Positions 26,176-35,376 of a stretch of DNA of 64,000 nucleotides are shown piece after piece. The DNA comes from Bacillus crepusculi. GTDB lineage: Bacteria; Bacillota; Bacilli; Bacillales; Bacillaceae. The notes under the pieces are model-generated. The model saw only the letters and a program-made list of their open reading frames with translations. It was not told where the DNA came from and did no database searches. The stretch is from contig NZ_JACXXE010000005.1 of NCBI RefSeq assembly GCF_014764715.1, positions 124,001-188,000 on the forward strand. Direction: 5' to 3'. Within the stretch, counting starts at the first letter, position 1. Each line of letters begins with the position of its first letter. The position numbers and the translations under genes are program-made.

Positions 26176-26931
26176 GTGCGACACGCATTAATAACAGCGG
26201 GTTCTAAAGGGCTTGGCCGGAAAGTCACCGAGTCTTTACTGAATATGGGGTATTCTGTGACAGTCAATTATCGAAGTGATGATGAAGCTGTCCGGCAGAT
26301 GAAAGAAGAATTGCAGCCATACGAAGAAAAGCTTCAATTTGTCCAAGGTGATGTGACAAACAAAGAAGATTTAAAAAACATGGTAGAGCTGGCAGCAGAG
26401 CGATTTGGGCGGATAGATGCCTTGATTAATAATGCCGGTCCTTATATCTTTGAACGAAAGAAACTGGCGGATTATACAGAAGATGAATGGTATCAAATGA
26501 TGGAAGGCAACCTATCAGCAGTGTTCCATTTGTTCCGAATGGTCATCCCAATGATGAGAAAGCAAGGCTTTGGCCGCATTATTACGTATGGCTTCCAAGG
26601 GGCAGATCATGCACCAGGCTGGATGCATAGGTCAGCCTTTGGAGCGGCAAAAGTGGGGCTGGCGTCCTTGACGAAAACCATTGCCATTGAAGAAGCCGAA
26701 AATGGCATCACGGCCAATATGGTTTGTCCAGGCAAAATCGTTGGAGACATGAAAGAATCTACAATAGAAGAAGCACGTCAGATCAAAGACGACGAAACGC
26801 CTATTGGCAGGTCTGGTACAGGCGAGGATATCGGGCGCATCATCTCCTTTTTATGTGATGATCGATCAGACCTGATTACAGGGACCGTCATTGAAGCAAC
26901 AGGTGGTCTTAATGTCATTCATAGACACTAA
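26176..26931 (+). CDS. ytkK: Short-chain dehydrogenase/reductase YtkK
   Basis: A 251-residue classical SDR. ITAGSKGLGRKV (about residues 6-17) is the TGxxxGxG-like cofactor loop and NNAG is intact. The catalytic tetrad position usually YxxxK reads SAFGAAKVG, so Phe replaces the usual Tyr while Lys remains, and GFQGADHA stands where the catalytic Ser is expected. This suggests altered or absent dehydrogenase activity. The GTG start has AGGAGGAG upstream. ytkL follows after 65 bp, matching the B. subtilis neighbourhood. Confidence 0.8.
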   Translation: MRHALITAGSKGLGRKVTESLLNMGYSVTVNYRSDDEAVRQMKEELQPYEEKLQFVQGDVTNKEDLKNMVELAAERFGRIDALINNAGPYIFERKKLADYTEDEWYQMMEGNLSAVFHLFRMVIPMMRKQGFGRIITYGFQGADHAPGWMHRSAFGAAKVGLASLTKTIAIEEAENGITANMVCPGKIVGDMKESTIEEARQIKDDETPIGRSGTGEDIGRIISFLCDDRSDLITGTVIEATGGLNVIHRH

Positions 26932-26996
26932 GTTATTTAGCTTTTTATAGAGGGAATACATGATAGAAGATTAAAATCGAAAGGTGGACATACTAC

Positions 26997-27680
26997 ATGA
27001 AAGCTACATACCATGGACATTCAGTCGTACACATTGAAACAAACGGATACCATATTTGGATTGATCCATTTTTAAATGGGAATAAGCATACAGATATCAA
27101 ACCACAAGATGTCAAAGCAGATGTCATTTTGCTGACACACGGACATGGAGATCATCTTGGTGACACCATTGAAATAGCTAAAAATAATGACGCTCTCGTT
27201 GTCGCACCAAATGAACTTGCTGTTTATTTAAGCTGGCAAGGCGTGAAAACCCACCCACTTCATATCGGCGGCGGACGTGAGTTTGAATTTGGTAAAGTCA
27301 AGCTTACGCAAGCGTTTCATGGTTCAGCTGTCATTGATGAAGACGCGAAAACGATTACGTATACAGGTATGCCATCAGGTATTTTATTTACCGCTGAGGG
27401 CAAAACGATTTATCATGCAGGAGACACTGCACTCTTTTCAGATATGAAGCTGATCGGTGAACTGAATCATATTGACCTTGCATTCCTTCCAATCGGTGAT
27501 AACTTCACCATGGGCCCAGACGATGCAAGAATCGCAGCAGAATGGCTTCGTGCAAAGCAGGTCGTTCCGATTCACTACAGCACGTTCCCGCCAATCGAGC
27601 AGGACCCGCATGCATTTGCAGACAGTTTGCATGGCGGTGTCGGTCACGTGTTAAACAGCGGAGAATCCATCGATCTTTAA
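26997..27680 (+). CDS. ytkL: Metal-dependent hydrolase YtkL (UPF0173, metallo-beta-lactamase fold)
   Basis: A 227-residue metallo-beta-lactamase-fold protein of the UPF0173 group. Metal ligands are visible in [12 protein letters not shown] (HxHxDH), [16 protein letters not shown] and [18 protein letters not shown] precedes the ATG. The natural substrate is not known; relatives resemble the cell-wall or lipid-linked UlaG/YtkL group. It is followed by a good terminator. Confidence 0.9.
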   Translation: MKATYHGHSVVHIETNGYHIWIDPFLNGNKHTDIKPQDVKADVILLTHGHGDHLGDTIEIAKNNDALVVAPNELAVYLSWQGVKTHPLHIGGGREFEFGKVKLTQAFHGSAVIDEDAKTITYTGMPSGILFTAEGKTIYHAGDTALFSDMKLIGELNHIDLAFLPIGDNFTMGPDDARIAAEWLRAKQVVPIHYSTFPPIEQDPHAFADSLHGGVGHVLNSGESIDL

Positions 27681-27691
27681 TCATGATAAAG

Positions 27692-27719
27692 AAAAGCTGG
27701 CACACAAGCCGGCTTTTTT
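27692..27719 (+). terminator. Terminator after ytkL
   Basis: AAAGCTGGC and GCCGGCTTT form a stem with a G-U pair, followed by six T residues. Confidence 0.85.
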
Positions 27720-27752
27720 GTTTGCCTGTATCGTCCTGGCGTAAAAGACAAA

Positions 27753-27782
27753 TTGCTATTAAAAGCCTCCTGCCTTTATAAT
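27753..27782 (+). promoter_or_regulatory. SigA-type promoter of ytoI
   Basis: TTGCTA (27753-27758) and TATAAT (27777-27782) are separated by 18 bp, 43 bp before the ytoI start. Confidence 0.7.
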
Positions 27783-27825
27783 GAAACATAGATGAAAACG
27801 TTGAAAACAAAAAGGGTGAACGGGA

Positions 27826-29148
27826 TTGGCGACAAAGCATGAGCAAATTTTATCGTATATTGATTCATTAGATGTCGGAGAGAAAATTTCTGTCCGGCGC
27901 ATAGCGAAAGAAATGAAAGTAAGTGAAGGAACCGCTTACCGGGCCATCAAAGATGCTGAAAATAAAGGGTTCGTTAGCACCATTGAACGCGTCGGTACCA
28001 TTCGAATTGAACAGAAGAAAAAAGAAAATATTGAAAAGCTGACATATGCAGAAGTGGTCAATGTCATTGACGGACAGGTGCTAGGAGGAAGAGCGGGTTT
28101 ACATAAAACGTTAAATAAATTTGTCATCGGTGCGATGGAGCTGGATGCAATGATGCGATATACCGCAGCTGGCAACCTGCTGATCGTCGGAAACAGAATC
28201 AATGCCCACAGGCAAGCGTTAGAGGCAGGGGCGGCTGTGCTGGTCACAGGTGGATTCTCAACAGATGATGAGATTATTCAGCTCGCAGACGAGCTTGAAC
28301 TGCCGATTTTATCGACAAGCTACGATACATTTACTGTAGCAGCTCTCATTAACAGAGCCATTTATGACCAATTAATTAAAAAAGAAATTGTGCTTGTGGA
28401 AGATATTTTAACGCCGATTGAACGGACTGTGTATTTATCACCAGAGGATAAGCTTGAGAAATGGTATGAAAAGAATTATGAAACAGGCCACGGCCGTTTC
28501 CCAGTAGCTGATGATCAAATGAAGATTCACGGGATTCTTACCTCAAAGGATATTGCGGGCCATGACCGCTCCACACCGATTGAAAAGGTGATGACGAAAA
28601 ATCCGCTGACGGTCATTGGGAAAACATCTGTCGCCTCAGCTGCACAAATGATGGTGTGGGAAGGGATTGAGGTGCTGCCAGTTGTAGATGATCATGCGAA
28701 GCTGATTGGGATGATCAGCCGTCAGGATGTGCTCAAGGCGCTCCAAATGATTCAAAAGCAGCCGCAGGTCGGCGAAAAACTGGATGATGTTGTCTCAAGA
28801 GGGTTTAAAGAGACTGACACAGAAAAACCAAAAGCAGATGCGGTGTATCAATATGAGGTCACACCACAAATGACGAACCAGCTTGGCAATATTTCATATG
28901 GGGTGTTTACCCAAATTTTAATTGAATCTGCCAACCGCTTCTTAAAATCTCATAAAAAAGGCGAGTTGATTGTTGAAAGTCTTTCTGTCTACTTCTTAAA
29001 ACCGGTACAAATGGAGTCCACGATACAGATCAAGCCGAATATTTTAGAAGTAGGACGCAAGTTTGGGAAGCTGGAAGTAGAGGTGTACCACCAATCGAAT
29101 ATCGTAGGGAAAGCGATGCTGATGGTGCAGCTGATGGAGAGAGGTTAA
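27826..29148 (+). CDS. ytoI: HTH-DRTGG-CBS-hotdog domain protein YtoI
   Basis: A 440-residue multidomain protein. In order: an N-terminal winged helix-turn-helix (about 1-60, ISVRRIAKEMKVSEGTAYRAIKDAENKGFV), a DRTGG domain (about 75-185), two CBS repeats (about 200-315) with KVMTKNPLTVIGKTSVASAAQMM and IGMISRQDVLKALQM, and a C-terminal hotdog/thioesterase domain (about 330-440). CBS pairs usually bind adenine nucleotides, so a nucleotide-sensing regulator is plausible. The TTG start follows AAAGGGTGA. The fusion is conserved in Bacillus (B. subtilis YtoI), and its function is not established. Confidence 0.9.
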   Translation: MATKHEQILSYIDSLDVGEKISVRRIAKEMKVSEGTAYRAIKDAENKGFVSTIERVGTIRIEQKKKENIEKLTYAEVVNVIDGQVLGGRAGLHKTLNKFVIGAMELDAMMRYTAAGNLLIVGNRINAHRQALEAGAAVLVTGGFSTDDEIIQLADELELPILSTSYDTFTVAALINRAIYDQLIKKEIVLVEDILTPIERTVYLSPEDKLEKWYEKNYETGHGRFPVADDQMKIHGILTSKDIAGHDRSTPIEKVMTKNPLTVIGKTSVASAAQMMVWEGIEVLPVVDDHAKLIGMISRQDVLKALQMIQKQPQVGEKLDDVVSRGFKETDTEKPKADAVYQYEVTPQMTNQLGNISYGVFTQILIESANRFLKSHKKGELIVESLSVYFLKPVQMESTIQIKPNILEVGRKFGKLEVEVYHQSNIVGKAMLMVQLMERG

Positions 29149-29156
29149 ATGAAAAA

Positions 29157-29179
29157 GAAGGGCGAAGCACTCGCCCTTC
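29157..29179 (-). terminator. Terminator shared by convergent ytoI and ytpI
   Basis: A perfect 9-bp stem, GAAGGGCGA and TCGCCCTTC with a 5-nt loop. The T run lies on the minus-strand side, so it chiefly ends ytpI. Confidence 0.8.
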
Positions 29180-29186
29180 CCGCTTA

Positions 29187-29504
29187 TTACGCATGATCCT
29201 TTTCGCCATCCTTTAAAAAGAGCGGAAGATAATGCTTGTAGGCTTTATACCCAGCCCACGTACTGCCGATACCAACTGCAACAAAAATAAACCCAATGAC
29301 AAATGCGAGTGACGAGCGGTTTAAAAATAACTGATTCACACCGAAGAGCAGGACAAAGCATCCAAGTGCCATACTGGATTTGGCAGACCAGAATTTCTTC
29401 TCGACCGGCCGGTTCGTACGGACATTCTTTGCTTTGTAGTATAAATAAAACATGGCAGAACAAATAATAAACACAATCAAAACAAGCATGTGCCAAGCCC
29501 CCAT
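29187..29504 (-). CDS. ytpI: YtpI-family membrane protein
   Basis: A 105-residue integral membrane protein with three hydrophobic helices (about residues 5-22, 45-62 and 67-90) and a short charged segment (KAKNVRTNRPVEKKFWSAK) after the first. It belongs to the YtpI family conserved in Bacillus; the function is unknown. The start is uncertain: ATG at 29504, or the internal ATG five codons later (29489). It converges with ytoI and is divergent from nrnA, the same arrangement as in B. subtilis. Confidence 0.85.
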   Translation of the reverse strand: MGAWHMLVLIVFIICSAMFYLYYKAKNVRTNRPVEKKFWSAKSSMALGCFVLLFGVNQLFLNRSSLAFVIGFIFVAVGIGSTWAGYKAYKHYLPLFLKDGEKDHA

Positions 29505-29636
29505 TGTAAGTGGTTACAACCCTATTTTAAACGTAAATAGGCTTGCTTACTAGAATAAATTGTCTATTCCTCACTTTTCCGTCAGGATAGATTATGATTT
29601 AATAATAAAAAGAGTATCGCAGAAGAAGGAGTTTTT

Positions 29637-30578
29637 ATGAAAAAAGAACTGATTAGAACCATATCATTATATGACACCATCATCATCCATAGACATGTAA
29701 GGCCAGATCCTGATGCGTATGGATCACAGTGCGGCCTTACGGAAATCTTACGTGCCACCTATCCAGAAAAAAATATTTATGCGACAGGAACTCAGGAGCC
29801 ATCCCTTTCATTTTTATATGAACTCGATGAGGTACCAGACGAAGTGTACAAAGGTGCCCTTGTCATTGTCTGTGATACGGCCAATCAAGCAAGAATTGAT
29901 GATCAGCGCTATTCAATGGGTGATAAGCTGATGAAAATTGATCATCATCCAAATGAAGACCCCTATGGTGACCTGCTTTGGGTGGATACAGAGGCAAGCT
30001 CTGTGAGTGAGATGATTTATGAATTGTATTTAGAGGGGAAAGAAGAAGGATATCAGCTGAATACAAAGGCGGCTGAACTAATTTATGCCGGCATTGTAGG
30101 AGATACAGGCCGCTTCCTTTTCCCGAATACAACGAAAAAGACACTTAAATATGCAGGAGAACTCATCGAATATCCATTTTCATCTTCAGACCTTTTCAAT
30201 CAATTGTATGAGACGGATTTGAATGTCGTGAAATTAAATGGCTATATTTTTCAACATATCTCTTTATCAGAGAATGGAGTTGCTTCTGTTTTTATTAAGC
30301 GTGATATTTTGGAATCGTTCCAAACAACAGCGCAGCAAGCCTCACAGCTTGTTGGAACACTTGGAAATATTGCAGGTATTAAAGCTTGGGTCTTTTTTGT
30401 GGAAGAAAACGATCAGATTCGTGTCAGATTCCGCTCTAAAGGCGTTGTCATTAACACCATTGCTAAAAAATATCATGGCGGCGGTCACCCGCTGGCAGCC
30501 GGTGCGTCCATATATGATTGGGCAGTGGCAGATGAGATTTTGCGTGATTTAGAAGAGGTATGTAAATCATCATCGTGA
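29637..30578 (+). CDS. nrnA: Bifunctional oligoribonuclease/pAp phosphatase NrnA
   Basis: A 313-residue DHH-family phosphoesterase (B. subtilis YtqI/NrnA) that degrades short RNA oligonucleotides, including pGpG, and dephosphorylates pAp. Metal-binding motifs are in order HRHVRPDPDAYGSQ, VCDTANQARI, KIDHHPNED (the DHH signature) and GDTGRF. The DHHA1 substrate-binding domain ends with KYHGGGHPLAAGAS. AAGAAGGAG precedes the ATG. It is a single-gene unit with its own terminator. Confidence 0.95.
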   Translation: MKKELIRTISLYDTIIIHRHVRPDPDAYGSQCGLTEILRATYPEKNIYATGTQEPSLSFLYELDEVPDEVYKGALVIVCDTANQARIDDQRYSMGDKLMKIDHHPNEDPYGDLLWVDTEASSVSEMIYELYLEGKEEGYQLNTKAAELIYAGIVGDTGRFLFPNTTKKTLKYAGELIEYPFSSSDLFNQLYETDLNVVKLNGYIFQHISLSENGVASVFIKRDILESFQTTAQQASQLVGTLGNIAGIKAWVFFVEENDQIRVRFRSKGVVINTIAKKYHGGGHPLAAGASIYDWAVADEILRDLEEVCKSSS

Positions 30579-30608
30579 GAGAGGGTTCAAGCTCCCTCTC
30601 TCTTTTTT
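30577..30608 (+). terminator. Terminator after nrnA
   Basis: GAGAGAGGG and CCCTCTCTC form a perfect 9-bp stem that overlaps the nrnA stop, followed by six T residues. Confidence 0.92.
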
Positions 30609-30625
30609 GATATTGGAGAAAAGGG

Positions 30626-30811
30626 TTACTTGGATACAGGGATAAACCAGCAGCCGATGTGCGTTGAATCTTCATAGGCTTGGAGATTTTGATGCTTTAA
30701 TTCTTTTTTAATTAAATGAGCCATCATTTCTGTCTCAGCATAAGCACACATGCCGTCTTTGATACGGCTTGCTTTGTCTCGTGCCATTTGACGATAGCTG
30801 TAAACCTCCAT
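30626..30811 (-). CDS. Small conserved hypothetical protein (YtzJ-like)
   Basis: The start at 30811 (MEVYSYRQMARDKAS) has GAGGTGAG at ideal spacing and gives 61 residues; an ATG three codons earlier is less well placed. The small hydrophilic protein has two Cys residues (MCAYAE and IGCWFIP) and a helical middle (MMAHLIKKELKHQ). There is no transmembrane segment. I do not recognise a domain. Its position between nrnA and ytrI matches a small gene (ytzJ) that I recall in B. subtilis, but that name is not secure. A good ribosome-binding site supports it being real. Confidence 0.65.
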   Translation of the reverse strand: MEVYSYRQMARDKASRIKDGMCAYAETEMMAHLIKKELKHQNLQAYEDSTHIGCWFIPVSK

Positions 30812-30920
30812 TGTCCTCACCTCTTTCTATTTAGGATGTCGTTCTTCTTTTAGTGTATAAAAATTAGGAATAAAAAGCGATCATTGAGGGCAGAAATTCA
30901 TAAAAATTCCACATGATCAT

Positions 30921-31424
30921 TTATTCAGCAAATGAAATACGCACTTCTAGTGAAAGCTTCGTATAAATCGTCAGCTCTGTCACTTTGGCGTGGTATGCCT
31001 TTTCCCGAATCGTATATTCTTTATTTTCCACCGTTCGTTTTAATAATTCCTTTGTTTTATACACACTTTCAATATCCTTTGTGATGACCTCTGAAATGTC
31101 CTCTTTGACCTGATCCTCAAACTTGAGTGTATCCGGCTCCGGGATTTTATACTGCTCACGATTCACGAGATGAACATCTACGCTTTGGATCAGCAGGCGC
31201 TGCTTATTATCCTCATTTAACTTATGCAAATCTTCCCGATAGAGTGTGATTTGTTCTTTCAGACTGTCCATATGGTGCTGCTGGCTACGGAGCAGCGTCA
31301 CCTGCTTTTCCTGAAAGGTTCCATATGTAAAGAGGAAAATCAGCCAGCTGATAATCGCGCCGAACATCATCCCAGCAAAAAAACGCTGCCAGCCTGGACG
31401 TTTATAAAGCTCCGGGACTCTCAT
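30921..31424 (-). CDS. ytrI: Sporulation membrane protein YtrI
   Basis: The start at 31424 (MRVPELYKRPGWQ) is fixed by a 4-bp ATGA overlap with ytrH and gives 167 residues, the B. subtilis length. A single N-terminal transmembrane helix (about 20-38) is followed by a coiled-coil segment (VTLLRSQQHHMDSLKEQITLYREDLHKLNED) and a folded C-domain of unknown type. In B. subtilis YtrI and YtrH are made in the mother cell under SigE and are needed for efficient sporulation. No catalytic motif is seen. Confidence 0.9.
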   Translation of the reverse strand: MRVPELYKRPGWQRFFAGMMFGAIISWLIFLFTYGTFQEKQVTLLRSQQHHMDSLKEQITLYREDLHKLNEDNKQRLLIQSVDVHLVNREQYKIPEPDTLKFEDQVKEDISEVITKDIESVYKTKELLKRTVENKEYTIREKAYHAKVTELTIYTKLSLEVRISFAE

Positions 31425-31762
31425 GATGACACATGCTCCTGCGTGAGCCACGTAATAATGAGATATCCCGTTTGTGCACCGCCCATGGCAGAGATAATTA
31501 ATAAGATCTGCTTGAAAATATCACGTGTGTTGCCTTCGAAAATGCCTCTTTCAAAGCTATAGACCGCATCAAAGGTTCCGCCGATTGCAGCGACAAGCGC
31601 CCAAATTTTTAAACGGTTCGCAAGACTTGAAATAATAGATAGAGGCGGCTGACCAGATAAATAAGCACCTACACCGCCTATAATGGCCCCACCTAAAATC
31701 ACCCCAAGTGCGATAAAATAACAACTAATAAAGTTTGGAATAAAGGCTTCCTTCACATCCAT
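31421..31762 (-). CDS. ytrH: Sporulation membrane protein YtrH
   Basis: The start at 31762 (MDVKEAFIPNFIS) with AGGTGG upstream gives 113 residues, the B. subtilis length; a GTG three codons earlier overlaps that ribosome-binding site. Three hydrophobic helices are visible (about 8-30, 45-62 and 80-105), with glycine-rich faces (GVILGGAIIGGVGAYL). It is the first gene of the ytrH-ytrI pair, overlaps ytrI by 4 bp and has a SigE-like promoter upstream. It is expressed in the mother cell in B. subtilis. Confidence 0.9.
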   Translation of the reverse strand: MDVKEAFIPNFISCYFIALGVILGGAIIGGVGAYLSGQPPLSIISSLANRLKIWALVAAIGGTFDAVYSFERGIFEGNTRDIFKQILLIISAMGGAQTGYLIITWLTQEHVSS

Positions 31763-31783
31763 TTTTTCCACCTCACTCTATTC

Positions 31784-31813
31784 AATATATGGCGTGTTCT
31801 GGACAAGTATGAA
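31784..31813 (-). promoter_or_regulatory. SigE-like promoter of ytrHI
   Basis: On the minus strand TTCATACT (31806-31813) and CATATATT (31784-31791) are separated by 14 bp. This fits the SigE consensus (-35 GTCATATT-like, -10 CATACAHT) and places the promoter 22 bp upstream of the ytrH start. Confidence 0.6.
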
Positions 31814-31834
31814 CGGACGGAAAAGAAAGAACAT

Positions 31835-31863
31835 TTGTTTCTTACAGCATCGCGTTTTATAAT
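31835..31863 (+). promoter_or_regulatory. SigA-type promoter of dnaE
   Basis: TTGTTT (31835-31840) and TATAAT (31858-31863) are separated by 17 bp, 36 bp before dnaE. Confidence 0.7.
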
Positions 31864-31899
31864 GAAAGAATGACTTTAGACGAAAGGAGCGGATGAAGC

Positions 31900-34800
31900 A
31901 TGTCTTATGTTCATCTTCAGGTCCACAGTGGATACAGCTTGTTAAGCAGTGCAGCTAAGGTCAAGGAGCTCGTGCTGAAAGCGAAAGAACTTGGCTACAA
32001 AGCGCTCGCTCTTACCGATGACCATGTGATGTATGGAACGGTTGAATTTTATAAGGAATGTAAAAAACATGGCATCAAGCCGGTGATCGGTTTAACAGCT
32101 TCTGTTTTCATAGATGAACAAGAGACAGAAGCTTATCCCTTGGTGCTCCTTGCAAAAAACAATGAAGGCTATCAAAATTTGATCAAGATTAGCAGTGTAC
32201 TGAAATCAAAATCAAAAGCTGGTCTGAAACAAAAATGGCTGAAAAGCTACCATCATGGGCTCATTGCCATCACGCCAGGCACAACTGGCTATATTGAAAC
32301 GCTGCTTGCGCAAGATCAGTTAGAAGAAGCGCACGATGCGGCAAGTCATTTGAAACGTATTTTTGGCGAGGGACATATGTACATTGCGCTTCAGCCATTT
32401 CAGCAAGACGAATCGCTTGCTGGAAAGCTGAGGGACGTCTCACAAAGTGCGGATATTCCTCTTGTCGCAACGGGAGATGTTCATTACATGAGCCGAGAGG
32501 ACAAAACGGCGTATACATGCTTAAAGGCCATCAAAGCAGGACAGCAGCTTTCAGATATAGAGGAAGACCAAGGGGACAAGCATTTCAGATCCCTCGAAGA
32601 GATGATGGAATGGTATGCGGATGATCCTGAACTGCTTTCAAGAACGGTTGAGATCGCAGACCGCTGTGAAGTAGATTTAAATCTTGGACAAACAAAGCTG
32701 CCATCCTATCCAACTCCTGACCAATCAACAGCAGATCAGTTTTTACGCAGAATGTGCGCAGAAGGCATGAAACAAAGAAAAATCGCTTCAAATGAAATGT
32801 ATGTCAAAAGGCTTGAGTATGAGCTAAGCATTATCCAAAAAATGAATTTCAGTGATTATTTTCTTATTGTATGGGATTTTATGAAGTATGCACATGACCA
32901 AGGCATTGTCACAGGTCCAGGACGGGGGTCAGCAGCAGGCTCACTTGTTGCCTATGTTCTGTTTATTACAGATGTCGATCCGATCCGTCATGGCCTTTTA
33001 TTTGAGCGTTTTTTAAATCCTGAGCGGATCAGCATGCCGGATATTGATATTGATTTTCCTGACACGAGAAGAGATGAAATCATTTCTTATGTAAAGGACA
33101 AATACGGGGACATGCATGTGGCGCAAATTGTCACGTTTGGAACACTTGCAGCAAAAGCAGCCTTAAGGGATGTTGGACGTGTGATGGGGATTGACTCAAA
33201 GGCCGCTGACCGTCTCGCAAAGCTGATTCCATCTAAGCCAGGAACGACGCTGAAAGAAGCAGTGACTGCATCTCCTGAATTAAAAACGCTGCTTGAGCAA
33301 TCAGAAGAGCTTCGAAAGGTTTTCCAAACCGCTTTGAAGGTAGAAGGCTTGCCACGACACACGTCGACACATGCAGCCGGCGTTGTGCTAAGCGAGGAGC
33401 CGCTGACGCAGATTGTGCCTATTCAAGAAGGCCATGATGGTGTGTATTTAACGCAATATGCCATGAATTATTTAGAGGATCTTGGACTTTTAAAGATGGA
33501 TTTCTTAGGCTTAAGAAACTTAACGCTAATAGAATCCATTAAAAACCAGATTGAAAGACAGGAAAACGTCCACATTAACTTTAGTGACATTTCTTATCAA
33601 GATCAAAAAACGTTTGAATTGTTATCAGCGGGAGATACAACTGGGATTTTCCAGCTTGAATCACAGGGGATGCGCCAAGTGCTAAGACGGCTGAAACCTT
33701 CTAGTTTAGAAGACATCGTGGCAGTCAATGCCCTTTACCGGCCGGGTCCAATGGAGAATATCCCGCTCTTTATCGACCGAAAGCATGGCAGAGTGAAAGT
33801 CTCCTACCCGCATCCAGATTTGTATGACATCTTAAAGGATACATATGGGGTCATCGTCTATCAGGAGCAAATCATGCTGATTGCAGCGAAGATGGCAGGC
33901 TTTCAGCTGGGCGAGGCCGATCTATTAAGAAGAGCTGTTTCAAAGAAGGATAAAAAGGTCCTTGATGAAGAGCGAAGCCATTTTGTTGAAGGATGCCTAA
34001 AAAAGGAGTATCCTGTTAACATTGCAAATGACGTTTATGACTTAATCGTCAAATTTGCAAACTATGGTTTTAATAGAAGCCATGCTGTCGCATATAGCAT
34101 GATTGGCTTTCAGCTTGCTTATTTAAAAGCGCATTATCCGTTATATTTTATGTGCGGACTTTTAACGAGTGTGATTGGAAACGAAGACAAAGTCGCTCAA
34201 TATTTCTATGAGGCAAAGGAAAAAGGGATCTCTGTGTTGAAGCCTTCTATTAATAAGAGTGAATTTCCATTTACGGTTGAAAAAGGGGAGATCCGTTACA
34301 GCTTAAGAGCGATCAAAAATGTCGGAGTGTCAGCTGTAAAGGATATATACAGGGCAAGACAGGAAAAGCCGTTTGACGATTTATTTGATTTTTGCGCAAG
34401 GGTATCACCAAAGAGTGTCAACCGAAAAACGATTGAAGCGCTCATATTTTCAGGGGCGATGGATGAGTTTTATCCAAATCGGGCTTCGTTATTAGCATCT
34501 ATAGATATTGCGTTAGACCACGTGTCATTTTTAAATCCTGAGGATCAGCTGGACTTTCTTGGGGATACAACCTTCTCTATTAAGCCAAAATATGCGGAGA
34601 TAGAAGAACTGCCGCTTGTTGATCTCCTGCAATTTGAAAAAGAGGCACTCGGGTTATATTTATCTAATCATCCTGTACAAGCGTACCGAGATCGCTTAAG
34701 AGAGAATGGTGCAGTGGAAATCATCAGACTTTCTTCCTATATTAAGCGGAAGGTCTCAATGGGTGGTCTTTTGACAAAAGTGAAATCGATCCGGACAAAA

Positions 34801-35235
34801 AATGGACAATCGATGGCATTTGTTACATTTGGGGATGAAACGGGAGAAATGGAAGGCGTCGTCTTTCCAGAGCAATTTAGAAAGCTGTCCCCCTTACTTG
34901 AGGAGGGCGCCATGCTTTATGTTGAAGGCAGAATAGATGTCAGAAATGACAGCAGTCAAATCATCGTGCAAGAAGCGGTTCTGCTTGAAGAAATGGGCAC
35001 AAAAAGAAAAGAGTCTGTCTACATTCGGGTAAAAGAAGAAAACCATACGCAGGAGCTGCTAGAGCAAGTAAAACGAGTGATCTCGATGCATAGCGGAGAA
35101 GCAGATGTGTATTTGTATTATGAGAAGCAAAAAAGGACGATGAGACTTCCAGATGCATACAAAGTTCATGCAGATCATGCGGTGATTTTCCAGTTAAAAG
35201 AGCTGCTCGGTGAACAAAACGTTGTGATTAAATGA
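31900..35235 (+). CDS. dnaE: DNA polymerase III alpha subunit DnaE
   Basis: A 1111-residue C-family polymerase; with PolC it replicates the chromosome, DnaE extending lagging-strand primers. Domains: a PHP domain (about 1-270, starting VHLQVHSGYSLLSSA and ALTDDHVMYGTVEFY), the palm with GPGRGSAAGSLVAY and the catalytic MPDIDIDFPDTRR, fingers with HAAGVVLSEEPL and ALYRPGPMENIP, the tandem HhH region near SPKSVNRKTIEALIFSGAMD, and a C-terminal OB fold (about 960-1060, MAFVTFGDETGEMEGVVF). The length is close to B. subtilis DnaE (1115). AAGGAGCGG precedes the ATG. Confidence 0.97.
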   Translation: MSYVHLQVHSGYSLLSSAAKVKELVLKAKELGYKALALTDDHVMYGTVEFYKECKKHGIKPVIGLTASVFIDEQETEAYPLVLLAKNNEGYQNLIKISSVLKSKSKAGLKQKWLKSYHHGLIAITPGTTGYIETLLAQDQLEEAHDAASHLKRIFGEGHMYIALQPFQQDESLAGKLRDVSQSADIPLVATGDVHYMSREDKTAYTCLKAIKAGQQLSDIEEDQGDKHFRSLEEMMEWYADDPELLSRTVEIADRCEVDLNLGQTKLPSYPTPDQSTADQFLRRMCAEGMKQRKIASNEMYVKRLEYELSIIQKMNFSDYFLIVWDFMKYAHDQGIVTGPGRGSAAGSLVAYVLFITDVDPIRHGLLFERFLNPERISMPDIDIDFPDTRRDEIISYVKDKYGDMHVAQIVTFGTLAAKAALRDVGRVMGIDSKAADRLAKLIPSKPGTTLKEAVTASPELKTLLEQSEELRKVFQTALKVEGLPRHTSTHAAGVVLSEEPLTQIVPIQEGHDGVYLTQYAMNYLEDLGLLKMDFLGLRNLTLIESIKNQIERQENVHINFSDISYQDQKTFELLSAGDTTGIFQLESQGMRQVLRRLKPSSLEDIVAVNALYRPGPMENIPLFIDRKHGRVKVSYPHPDLYDILKDTYGVIVYQEQIMLIAAKMAGFQLGEADLLRRAVSKKDKKVLDEERSHFVEGCLKKEYPVNIANDVYDLIVKFANYGFNRSHAVAYSMIGFQLAYLKAHYPLYFMCGLLTSVIGNEDKVAQYFYEAKEKGISVLKPSINKSEFPFTVEKGEIRYSLRAIKNVGVSAVKDIYRARQEKPFDDLFDFCARVSPKSVNRKTIEALIFSGAMDEFYPNRASLLASIDIALDHVSFLNPEDQLDFLGDTTFSIKPKYAEIEELPLVDLLQFEKEALGLYLSNHPVQAYRDRLRENGAVEIIRLSSYIKRKVSMGGLLTKVKSIRTKNGQSMAFVTFGDETGEMEGVVFPEQFRKLSPLLEEGAMLYVEGRIDVRNDSSQIIVQEAVLLEEMGTKRKESVYIRVKEENHTQELLEQVKRVISMHSGEADVYLYYEKQKRTMRLPDAYKVHADHAVIFQLKELLGEQNVVIK

Positions 35236-35256
35236 TGACAAATCGCCTGAATATGT

Positions 35257-35284
35257 TTTACAAATTCACCTATTGTGTTATCAT
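35257..35284 (+). promoter_or_regulatory. SigA-type promoter of ytsJ
   Basis: TTTACA (35257-35262) and TATCAT (35279-35284) are separated by 16 bp, leaving a leader of about 85 nt before ytsJ. Confidence 0.55.
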
Positions 35285-35376
35285 TTTAAAGATTCTGTGT
35301 ATTTAAAACTGCCAGTATGTGCTTATCAACTTAGCAATTCATTAAATCATTTTCCACTTGAAGGAGTGTTCATCAC

